From positions 1-8,744 of the forward strand of contig QMNJ01000058.1 of the NCBI GenBank assembly GCA_003647715.1: a DNA stretch of 8,744 bases, in the 5' to 3' direction. A model generated the notes under the pieces. It was given only the letters and a program-made list of their open reading frames with translations. It made no database searches and had not been told where the DNA came from. Below, in pieces: positions 1 through 5,488 of this stretch. This DNA is from Candidatus Coatesiibacteriota bacterium (GTDB taxonomy: Bacteria; RBG-13-66-14; B26-G2). The position numbers and the translations under genes were made by a program. Numbering within the stretch: the stretch's first letter is position 1; each line of letters opens with the position of its first letter.

Positions 1-1184
1 ACATAAAACTTGGAGAAGGTGTGGTGAAGTGTAATGTCTGCGCAATACTGCCAGAGCCGGGTCAGAAACCGGACCATCCCGAATGGGAAAAGAAATGCAG
101 GGAGGATATGCCCTGTGGATTGTGCATAATCGGAACCGAACGGCATGAGGCAAGAAGGATTGACCGGCAGTTGAGGGGTAGGTCGGGGAGGCAGGGTGAC
201 CCCGGCTCAACTAAGTTCTTCCTGTCGCTGGAGGATGACCTGATGCGTCTGTTCGGCTCTGATAGAATGGCAACAATGATGGAACGTCTCCACTCAGAGG
301 AGGGAGAGCCAATAACCCATCCACTTATATCAAGGACCATAGAATATGCCCAGAAGAAAGTAGAAGAGATGAACTTCTCTATAAGGAAGCGGGTTCTTGA
401 CTATGATGATGTGATGAATAAACAGAGAGAGGTAATTTATAAGCTGAGAGGTGATATTGTCAGAGGCGAAAACATCAAAGATAGAATACTTGAGATGATT
501 GAGGACTCGCTTGAAGTCGTAATTGATGAGAACTGCCCACCCAGGACCTATCCGGAGGAGTGGAACTGGGACGCAATAATCGGCTGGGTTCAGGCGAGAT
601 TCCCTCTGGATGTGAAATTTGATGAGAAACCGGAAACGCCAGAAGACCTATTAGAAACATTGATGACCAGGATAAGAGAGGCATACAACAGGCGGGAGAA
701 GGAACTGGGCGAGGAGAACATGAGGTCAATTGAGAGAGTGGTGGCACTGACCACGGTTGACTCCGCCTGGAAGGAACACCTGTATGAGATGGACTATCTG
801 CGGGAAGGTATTGGATTGAGGGGCTATGGCGGGCTTGACCCTCTCATTGAATACAAGAAAGAGGCATATCAAATGTTCTCCGACCTGATGGATAGAATAT
901 CTAATGAAGTGGCGAATAAGATTTTCAGGGTTCAGATAGCGCCGGACGAGATGCCTGAAAGACCGACCAGATTTGTTCTCACCCACCAACCGGCGATGAG
1001 CGCAGCAGACCTGGCGAGAAGGTCACAACCTCAGCCGGGTGAGAGACCCGAGATGAGAAGGGTGGCGAGTTCAGCACCGAAAACGCCAAGGGGTCAAAAT
1101 GGTAAAAAGGTTGGCAGAAATGACCCCTGTCCTTGTGGCAGTGGTAAGAAGTATAAGCATTGTTGTATGTTGAAAGAGCAATAA
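1..1184 (+). CDS. secA: Preprotein translocase ATPase SecA, C-terminal part (5' end outside window)
   Basis: SecA is the cytoplasmic ATPase that drives unfolded preproteins through the SecYEG channel. The reading frame is already open at the window edge (first full codon at position 3), so the GTG at 21 is internal and not a start. About 393 residues are present. Near the beginning lies the end of the second nucleotide-binding domain, with GTERHEARRID and LRGRSGRQGDPG (motif VI, arginine finger). Next comes the helical scaffold (RKRVLDYDDVMNKQREV) and the VDSAWKEHLYEMDYLREGIGL block. A low-complexity linker ends in a SEC-C zinc motif, DPCPCGSGKKYKHCC. Between IKLGEG and the GTERHE motif sits an insertion with five cysteines (fragment residues 10, 13, 32, 38, 41), at a site where SecA proteins vary in length. 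The gene looks more GC-rich than the minus-strand genes beyond. The family call is certain. Confidence 0.97.
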   Translation, partial: IKLGEGVVKCNVCAILPEPGQKPDHPEWEKKCREDMPCGLCIIGTERHEARRIDRQLRGRSGRQGDPGSTKFFLSLEDDLMRLFGSDRMATMMERLHSEEGEPITHPLISRTIEYAQKKVEEMNFSIRKRVLDYDDVMNKQREVIYKLRGDIVRGENIKDRILEMIEDSLEVVIDENCPPRTYPEEWNWDAIIGWVQARFPLDVKFDEKPETPEDLLETLMTRIREAYNRREKELGEENMRSIERVVALTTVDSAWKEHLYEMDYLREGIGLRGYGGLDPLIEYKKEAYQMFSDLMDRISNEVANKIFRVQIAPDEMPERPTRFVLTHQPAMSAADLARRSQPQPGERPEMRRVASSAPKTPRGQNGKKVGRNDPCPCGSGKKYKHCCMLKEQ

Positions 1185-1233
1185 CCCCTTTCAGGCACCT
1201 TATGTAAGAATATTATGCCAGATTATCTACTCA

Positions 1234-1262
1234 ATTACTAATGGGCTTTAGTTTTTAGTAAT
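1234..1262. repeat. Inverted repeat downstream of secA
   Basis: The arms ATTACTAA (1234-1241) and TTAGTAAT (1255-1262) are perfect 8-bp complements around a 13-nt loop. The element starts about 50 bp after the secA stop. It is followed by CCCGC and a TTTTT run (1268-1272), so it could act as a weak secA terminator. The stem is AT-only apart from one C-G pair, so it is not a textbook terminator. The ATTACTAA arm recurs at 1275. Confidence 0.5.
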
Positions 1263-1274
1263 CCCGCTTTTTGC

Positions 1275-1342
1275 ATTACTAACTCATCACAGTAGTTTAA
1301 GCAATTAACTACGAGAAAAGATGTGATGTATTAGTCAGTAAT
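1275..1342. repeat. Nested imperfect inverted repeat in the convergent spacer
   Basis: The left arm ATTACTAACTCATCAC (1275-1290) pairs with the right arm GTGATGTATTAGTCAGTAAT (1323-1342). Within the arms, CATCAC/GTGATG and ATTACT/AGTAAT are exact, separated by a 4-nt length difference and one mismatch. Inside the loop a second hairpin forms from GTAGTT (1292-1297) and AACTAC (1307-1312). Just outside lies the perfect 12-bp palindrome TAATTGCAATTA (1344-1355). The element lies between the convergent ends of secA and the zinc-ribbon gene, so a two-way transcription stop is the simplest reading. A degenerate small mobile repeat or a structured RNA is also possible. No long T-run follows on either strand. 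Confidence 0.55.
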
Positions 1343-1362
1343 TTAATTGCAATTATTATACA

Positions 1363-1713
1363 CTACTTGGTGTTATGTGCTCCACACTCCCAGCAGTCAA
1401 ACTCGTTCCAAGAGCTGGGGACGAAGTTCTCAGCACCACAGGAACCGCAATACCATAGTTCGTGGACTGTCCCACAATTCCAGCACTCCCAGCTATCCCA
1501 TGCCAGAGGGACATAGTTGATGGCACCACAAACGGAGCAATACCATGAATCATACTCAAAACCGCAATAGGGACACGCGAAATTATACATATCGTCTGGA
1601 ACGGTGAACTTCTTACCGCAGTTATCACAGGTAATGGTAGTGTCTGCTGATACACTGCTTATCAATCCGAGCGCCAGAAATGCCATCAGTGCAATGTGTA
1701 TTATCTTCTTCAC
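1363..1713 (-). CDS. Exported protein of three tandem 30-residue zinc ribbons, function unknown
   Basis: This 116-residue protein begins with a clear signal peptide: KK, a hydrophobic stretch IALMAFLALGLI, then small residues SSVSA with cleavage likely after Ala23. The mature part is three copies of one 30-residue unit. Cysteines stand at 29/32/47/50, 59/62/77/80 and 89/92/107/110, each unit reading CX2C-X14-CX2C, with a Val-Pro pair at the same place (38, 68, 98). Each unit should bind one metal, probably zinc, as in zinc-ribbon or rubredoxin-like knuckles. The last two units are rich in Trp and Tyr. The start is GTG at 1713, supported by AAAGGAG six bases upstream. I recognise no named family. 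An exported metal-binding or protein-binding role is inference only. The gene seems to be transcribed alone. Confidence 0.88.
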   Translation of the reverse strand: MKKIIHIALMAFLALGLISSVSADTTITCDNCGKKFTVPDDMYNFACPYCGFEYDSWYCSVCGAINYVPLAWDSWECWNCGTVHELWYCGSCGAENFVPSSWNEFDCWECGAHNTK

Positions 1714-1719
1714 TATCTT

Positions 1720-1726
1720 CTCCTTT
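1720..1726 (-). promoter_or_regulatory. Shine-Dalgarno site of the zinc-ribbon gene
   Basis: AAAGGAG on the minus strand lies six bases before the GTG at 1713. It supports GTG as the start and places the signal peptide at the true N-terminus. Confidence 0.75.
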
Positions 1727-1730
1727 CTGA

Positions 1731-1759
1731 AGGGTATTTGTTACCCTAAAATATACCCT
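1731..1759 (-). promoter_or_regulatory. Hairpin and repeated TACCCT motif upstream of the zinc-ribbon gene
   Basis: On the plus strand AGGGTA (1731-1736) and TACCCT (1742-1747) are perfect 6-bp complements with a 5-nt loop. A second TACCCT follows exactly 12 bp on (1754-1759). On the coding strand this gives AGGGTA, AGGGTA, TACCCT ending a few bases before the ribosome-binding site. It could be an operator with two half-site pairs or a 5'-leader hairpin that controls translation. A TTGACA hexamer lies further upstream (1785-1790, minus strand), but no good -10 sits at 16-18 bp from it. Confidence 0.35.
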
Positions 1760-1818
1760 ATTAATCACTTAAAAACCACAAGAATGTCAATAAAAATTTA
1801 ATCAATATCCAGTTGTAT

Positions 1819-2499
1819 TTATCTCCTCCTTCTACTTACCATAATCATCACAACAATTACTCCAAATAAAAATCCTCCAATATGCGCCCACCAGGCAACG
1901 CCCGCCCTCTGATAGTAGGTAGCACCCAGAGAGAGAACCCCACTCGCCATCTGCAGGAAGAACCAGAATACCAGATAGAATAGTGCGGGTATATGAAACA
2001 TCACTGGATAGAAGAATATTGGAAATACGGTCAAGATACGTGCCTTTGGATAGAGCATCAGGTATGCGCCCATAACCGCCGAGACAGCACCACTTGCACC
2101 AATTGTGGGTAATGTAGAGTATGGATGTATGAGGGCGTGGAATATACTGGCAGAGATACCTCCAACGAGGTAGAAGATAAGATAACCAAAATGCCCCAGG
2201 GCGTCCTCAACATTATCGCCAAATATGGATAGAAAGAGCATATTCATAAATATATGGGATATACTTCCGTGGAGGAATATTGATGCAATAAGGGGTATTA
2301 CTATTGGGATTAAGTTTACGAGGGGACTTGAAAGGAGGTCAAAGAACCTTTCTGGGACGAAGCCCATATTGTTTAGAAAGCCCTGTAGTTCCACGCCCAG
2401 CGTAAGTTCATATAGGAAGGCGACAATGTTCACTCCAATTAGAATGTAGTTGACAACAGGGAATCTTCTTGATGGAATATTGTCTCTTATGGGTATCAT
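1819..2499 (-). CDS. Rhomboid family intramembrane serine protease
   Basis: Rhomboids are membrane-embedded proteases that cut transmembrane segments of other proteins. This one has 226 residues and about six hydrophobic segments (roughly 17-33, 61-77, 83-94, 105-121, 135-160, 168-190), plus a last one near 203-221 carrying the histidine. The active site is visible: Ser136 in GASGAVSAVMG and His206 in AHIGGFLFG, with the His82-x3-Asn86 pair that builds the oxyanion site. The N-terminus MIPIRDNIPSRRFPVVNYILI is typical of bacterial rhomboids close to YdcA/GluP types. The C-terminus ends in four arginines, fitting a cytoplasmic tail. The ATG at 2499 has no visible Shine-Dalgarno sequence. A 72-bp gap separates it from nrdR upstream on the same strand, so it may have its own promoter. 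The substrate cannot be inferred. Confidence 0.93.
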   Translation of the reverse strand: MIPIRDNIPSRRFPVVNYILIGVNIVAFLYELTLGVELQGFLNNMGFVPERFFDLLSSPLVNLIPIVIPLIASIFLHGSISHIFMNMLFLSIFGDNVEDALGHFGYLIFYLVGGISASIFHALIHPYSTLPTIGASGAVSAVMGAYLMLYPKARILTVFPIFFYPVMFHIPALFYLVFWFFLQMASGVLSLGATYYQRAGVAWWAHIGGFLFGVIVVMIMVSRRRR

Positions 2500-2507
2500 A
2501 TTTTAGT

Positions 2508-2521
2508 GTAGTTTAACCTAC
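2508..2521. promoter_or_regulatory. 14-bp near-palindrome before the rhomboid start
   Basis: GTAGTTTAACCTAC is an inverted repeat with a single mismatched pair, ending nine bases before the rhomboid ATG. On the minus strand a TACTAT hexamer just upstream could be a -10 box, which would put the palindrome over the transcription start. It could therefore be an operator. Its length and AT content mean chance is not excluded. Confidence 0.25.
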
Positions 2522-2571
2522 ATAGTAAAAAAATATATCAAATCACATAAATGGTTTCTAAATTCATATTG

Positions 2572-3051
2572 TTATCTTTTCTTCTTCTTATCCCCCTTCT
2601 TCTTGATTAAATCCTTTATTTCACCGACAAACCGGTCAATATCCTCAAACTGGCGATAGACACTGGCGAAGCGGACATAGGCAACATCGTCAAGTTTCTT
2701 CAGTTCACCCATAACCATCTCACCTATCTCTACCGAAGATACCTCCCTCTCACCACTTTTATATAATTCCTGCTCTATCTTACTCACTATTCTCTCTATA
2801 CTCTCGGGCTTTACCGGTCTCTTCTCACATGCCTTCATAATACCCCTTATTATCTTCTCTCTGTCAAACGGCTCTATGTTACCATCCCGCTTCCTGACCA
2901 GAATGACTTCCAACCTCTCCACGCGCTCGTATGTAGTGAACCTCTTACCACACGCAAGGCACATTCGCCTTCGCCTTATCATACTGCCATCCTCCACGGG
3001 ACGAGTATCAACAACCTTATCTCTATCCTTCCCACAATAAGGACATCGCAT
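2572..3051 (-). CDS. nrdR: Transcriptional repressor NrdR (ATP-cone, ribonucleotide reductase regulator)
   Basis: NrdR is a nucleotide-sensing zinc-ribbon repressor that binds NrdR boxes upstream of ribonucleotide reductase genes. The 159 residues show the standard build: MRCPYCGKDRDKVVDTRP, a four-cysteine zinc ribbon (Cys3, Cys6, Cys31, Cys34) with the basic IRRRRMC segment, then an ATP-cone at about 47-139 (LVRKRDGNIEPFDREKIIRG and DVAYVRFASVYRQFEDI). A lysine-rich tail KKKGDKKKKR closes it. The ATG at 3051 fits the family N-terminus. An in-frame ATG at 3078 would add nine residues unlike any NrdR. Neither has a Shine-Dalgarno sequence, so the message may have a very short leader. No ribonucleotide reductase gene is in the window, so its targets lie elsewhere. 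Confidence 0.97.
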   Translation of the reverse strand: MRCPYCGKDRDKVVDTRPVEDGSMIRRRRMCLACGKRFTTYERVERLEVILVRKRDGNIEPFDREKIIRGIMKACEKRPVKPESIERIVSKIEQELYKSGEREVSSVEIGEMVMGELKKLDDVAYVRFASVYRQFEDIDRFVGEIKDLIKKKGDKKKKR

Positions 3052-3136
3052 AGTAATAAGATTAGCATAAAATAACATGAAACTTCATTTATATTAACCC
3101 TTTAATTCCAAAAGAGAAATGTTAATATTATTTATT

Positions 3137-3781
3137 ATGAGAATAACTATCATTTATGATAACGAGATTAATAAGGAGGGTCTCATCCCCGACTGGGGTT
3201 TTGCCTGCCTTGTTGAATACGAAAATTCACCCAAGATTCTCTTTGACACCGGTGCAGATGGAAAAATACTCATATCCAACATGAGAAATTTGCATATAGA
3301 CCCTGAAACCATAGATGAGGTGTTCATCTCTCATAACCACTGGGACCATACAGGTGGTATAAAAGAACTATTAAGAATAAACCCTGATGTGAAGCTCATT
3401 ATACCACCTTCGGTTGAAAGAACGGTAAGAGACACCAATTATAAATTAATAGAGGATTTATCAGAGATACACACAGGGATTTACTCAACAGGTGAACTCG
3501 CTGGTATAGAGCAATCAATGATAACTGGGGTTAAAGATGGAGTAATAGTAGTGGTTGGATGCTCGCATCCGGGTGTTGATATAATTCTAAATAGCGCCTC
3601 AAAGATTGGCACAGTGAAGGGTATAATTGGTGGTTTTCACGGTTTCAATAAGTTTGATGCCCTGAAGGACATAGAATTAATCTGCCCCTGCCATTGCACA
3701 CAATACAAATCAAAGATACACGAACTGTATCCAGATAAAACGACAAAATGCGGAGCTGGATTGGAATTGTCCTTCACTTAG
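3137..3781 (+). CDS. Metallo-beta-lactamase-fold hydrolase of the dihydropterin (RFA-P synthase-like) family
   Basis: This 214-residue protein starts MRITIIYDNE, which matches the usual N-terminus of the family often annotated as 7,8-dihydropterin-6-yl-methyl-4-(beta-D-ribofuranosyl)aminobenzene 5'-phosphate synthase. Metal ligands are visible: His66-x-His68-x-Asp70-His71 (SHNHWDHTGG), His144 in GCSHPG, and His186 in CPCHCTQ; Asp38 in FDTG is the usual second-strand residue. GGFHGF (165-170) is also typical. It is shorter than usual members (about 250-270 residues), the missing part lying between the HxHxDH motif and GCSHPG. The C-terminal end has cysteines at 183, 185, 187 and 205. An ATG at 3119 would add MLILFI. 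I prefer 3137 by family fit, though neither has a good ribosome site. The real substrate is unknown, and the database name is a poor guide. Confidence 0.85.
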   Translation: MRITIIYDNEINKEGLIPDWGFACLVEYENSPKILFDTGADGKILISNMRNLHIDPETIDEVFISHNHWDHTGGIKELLRINPDVKLIIPPSVERTVRDTNYKLIEDLSEIHTGIYSTGELAGIEQSMITGVKDGVIVVVGCSHPGVDIILNSASKIGTVKGIIGGFHGFNKFDALKDIELICPCHCTQYKSKIHELYPDKTTKCGAGLELSFT

Positions 3782-3843
3782 TAAAGATTAGTAAATTGTA
3801 ATCACAATCGCTTTTACACTACTATTATTTCTAAAATACAAAT

Positions 3844-3886
3844 AAAAAATTTGAGCATCGCATTGCTATTATAAACTACTCAATTT
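3844..3886 (-). terminator. Possible terminator of the seven-gene redox operon
   Basis: Read on the minus strand, AAATTGAG and CTCAAATTT form an imperfect stem (one bulge) around an inner AGCA/TGCT hairpin, and the right arm runs into a T-rich tract (TTTTTT, then TTTGT). It begins about 12 bases after the desulfoferrodoxin stop. The stem is AT-rich and weak, so this is a tentative call. On the plus strand the mirror structure lacks a T-run, and plus-strand termination after the hydrolase gene is not clear; a 5-bp stem ATTGT/ACAAT near 3796-3809 followed by TTTT could serve. Confidence 0.35.
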
Positions 3887-3897
3887 GTAAACCTAAT

Positions 3898-4290
3898 TCA
3901 CATAACCACCTTCCACAAACCATGTATGTTGCAATACTCTCTCACCTGCTTTATTTTTTCCATACAGCCAAACTCCGCCTCAGGTGCGTCTCCCGGCTTC
4001 AAAAACTTTCTGTGTGACCTGCCATCTTCGGTAATTAATTCAATCCATTCTATATGGTGTTTCTCTTCCATCGGGTGCGGAACAGAACCTACCTTCACAT
4101 TGATACCTCTGTCCGTCTTCTCAACCACAGGTAGATGCTTCTCATAGCCACCCTTCTCCTCCACCTGCTCCTCCATCAGTTTCATGGGCTTACCACAGCA
4201 TACAAGCGAGACCATTCCATCGTGTATTATCACAATTATATTTCCACATACCTCACACTTATATATCTGATATAGTTTTGTCCTCTCCAC
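3898..4290 (-). CDS. dfx: Desulfoferrodoxin (two-iron superoxide reductase)
   Basis: Desulfoferrodoxin reduces superoxide to hydrogen peroxide in the cytoplasm of anaerobes without making oxygen. With the GTG start at 4290 it has 130 residues. The N-terminal desulforedoxin domain has Cys12, Cys15, Cys31 and Cys32 (YKCEVCGNI and LVCCGKPM) for the Fe(SCys)4 centre I. The catalytic centre II ligands are His52, His72, His78, Cys120 and His123, with the Glu50-Lys51 pair in front of His52. The spacings match Desulfovibrio desulfuricans Dfx exactly for the first three. A TTG at 4308 would add six residues but has no ribosome site. The GTG has AAGGA about ten bases upstream and gives the family-like N-terminus. 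It is the last gene of the operon, 26 bp after the ferritin-like gene. Rubredoxin from the same operon is the expected electron donor. Confidence 0.95.
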   Translation of the reverse strand: MERTKLYQIYKCEVCGNIIVIIHDGMVSLVCCGKPMKLMEEQVEEKGGYEKHLPVVEKTDRGINVKVGSVPHPMEEKHHIEWIELITEDGRSHRKFLKPGDAPEAEFGCMEKIKQVREYCNIHGLWKVVM

Positions 4291-4316
4291 CTTTCTCGCT
4301 TCCTTCAAAATGCTTA

Positions 4317-4802
4317 CTAATGCATTTCTAAATCATCAAGTAGTGTCTGGAGGTCATCCTCGTGCTCCACTTCATCCCTGACTATCTCTAATATAATATT
4401 ATAGGTTATCAGGTCCTTATGCATTGTTAACTTAAGTAGATTGTTGTAAGCATCAATTGCACACTGTTCACCTTTTATATTCTGCTTTAATATGGATTCA
4501 ATTGACGGGTCCTCTGGGGCATCGTATCCACAGTTAGTCAACTTATACCAGTCCTCTGGTTTTAGAATTGGTGTGCCACCGAGTTGCATTATTCTGTCCA
4601 CAAGCATACCAGCATGTCTCAACTCATCCCCTGCGTGCTCCTCAAGCTCAACGACTACTGCTCCTCTCATCGGTCCCTTGACAACTCTCGCCCCTATCCA
4701 GTATTGGTAATACGCAAGCCACTCATCAGCAAGTGCCTTATTAAGAAGGTTAACAAGCCCGTTAACATCCATGTCAACTATCTCTCTTCCTTTAATACCC
4801 AT
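4317..4802 (-). CDS. Ferritin-like diiron protein (bacterioferritin/Dps-like)
   Basis: This 161-residue four-helix protein carries a full diiron ligand set: Glu27 (ADEWLAYY), Glu60-x2-His63 (DELRHAG), Glu112 (KGEQCAIDAY) and Glu144-x2-His147 (DEVEHEDDL). Such proteins oxidise Fe(II) with peroxide or oxygen and store the iron, or act as peroxidases. Two cysteines, Cys91 and Cys114, flank the third helix start. A cysteine pair with similar spacing is known in archaeal Dps-like (DPSL, thioferritin) proteins, so that subgroup is my best guess, held loosely. The ATG at 4802 is chosen because AAAGGAG lies eight bases upstream. A GTG at 4808 is only two bases from that site. It lies 22 bp after the peroxiredoxin gene, which fits joint handling of peroxide and iron. 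Confidence 0.88.
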   Translation of the reverse strand: MGIKGREIVDMDVNGLVNLLNKALADEWLAYYQYWIGARVVKGPMRGAVVVELEEHAGDELRHAGMLVDRIMQLGGTPILKPEDWYKLTNCGYDAPEDPSIESILKQNIKGEQCAIDAYNNLLKLTMHKDLITYNIILEIVRDEVEHEDDLQTLLDDLEMH

Positions 4803-4810
4803 TTCCACAA

Positions 4811-4817
4811 CTCCTTT
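4811..4817 (-). promoter_or_regulatory. Shine-Dalgarno site deciding the ferritin-like start
   Basis: AAAGGAG on the minus strand is eight bases before ATG 4802 but only two before GTG 4808, so it favours the ATG. Confidence 0.7.
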
Positions 4818-4824
4818 CCATAAA

Positions 4825-5475
4825 TTACAATTTTTTGTGACATAACCACCAGTCGTAACAATCGTATTCTTTTTGTCTCTTCTTAGCAGTTTCTACATCT
4901 GATGCAGGTGGTATTATCACATTATCACCCATAAGTTCATTCTCAGGCCAGTTTGCAGGCATAGCAACACCATTTTTATCAGCAATCTGAAACCCCTTCA
5001 CCATTCTGACGATTTCATCTATATTCCTCCCCAACTCCTGTGGATAGTAGAGAATAGCCCTTATTATTCCATTTGTATCTACTATGAAGACGGCTCTGAC
5101 CGTATTTGCACCCTTCTTTGGATGTATAAGACCTAATGTCTTAGCAACCTTTCCCAATTCATCAGATATTATAGGGAACTTAATCTCTACTTTGAGATTG
5201 TCACTAATCCACTCAATCCATTTGATGTGAGAAAATACCTGGTCAACACTAAGACCAACGAGTTCACATTTCAATTTCTTAAATTCATCATACCTCTTCT
5301 GAAATGCAACAAACTCAGTTGTGCAAACAGGCGTAAAATCGCCAGGGTGGCTGAAAAGAATGAACCATCTTCCAACAAAATCATCAGGAAGATTTAAAGG
5401 ACCCTGAGTTGTATGAACTTCCATATCTGGAAATCTATCACCTATAAGTGGTATTCTTCCCCCCATCTCTTCCAT
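4825..5475 (-). CDS. Peroxiredoxin, Prx6/archaeal type with C-terminal cysteine pair
   Basis: Peroxiredoxins reduce hydrogen and organic peroxides through an active-site cysteine. The 216-residue protein has the peroxidatic Cys51 in HPGDFTPVCTTEF and a long C-terminal arm ending DCYDWWLCHKKL, with Cys206 and Cys212. The six-residue step of this pair and the YDWW motif match the Aeropyrum pernix thioredoxin peroxidase (Cys50, Cys207, Cys213), where the C-terminal cysteine resolves the sulfenate. It is thus of the archaeal/thermophile Prx6-like class and not the common AhpC class. The ATG at 5475 has GGGAGGT seven bases upstream, which overlaps the fprA stop codon and suggests coupled translation. 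No AhpF-type or thioredoxin partner is encoded here. Reduction through rubredoxin is conceivable but unproven. Confidence 0.96.
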   Translation of the reverse strand: MEEMGGRIPLIGDRFPDMEVHTTQGPLNLPDDFVGRWFILFSHPGDFTPVCTTEFVAFQKRYDEFKKLKCELVGLSVDQVFSHIKWIEWISDNLKVEIKFPIISDELGKVAKTLGLIHPKKGANTVRAVFIVDTNGIIRAILYYPQELGRNIDEIVRMVKGFQIADKNGVAMPANWPENELMGDNVIIPPASDVETAKKRQKEYDCYDWWLCHKKL

Positions 5476-5488
5476 ATCTCTTACCTCC

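Noticed and set aside
62..989. Open frames of 87-92 codons on the minus strand within secA
   Set aside because: They lie opposite strongly conserved SecA coding sequence, show no domain and have no ribosome sites; treated as shadows.
1344..1355. 12-bp palindrome TAATTGCAATTA as a specific operator
   Set aside because: It sits at the 3' ends of convergent genes, not near a promoter, so no operator call is made on its own.
1785..1790. Perfect TTGACA -35 hexamer (minus strand) upstream of the zinc-ribbon gene
   Set aside because: No acceptable -10 box lies 16-18 bp downstream; the nearest TATATT is too far. Not called as a promoter.
4302..4308. TTG start for desulfoferrodoxin
   Set aside because: It has no ribosome site, and the six extra residues are absent from the family N-terminus. 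GTG 4290 fits better.
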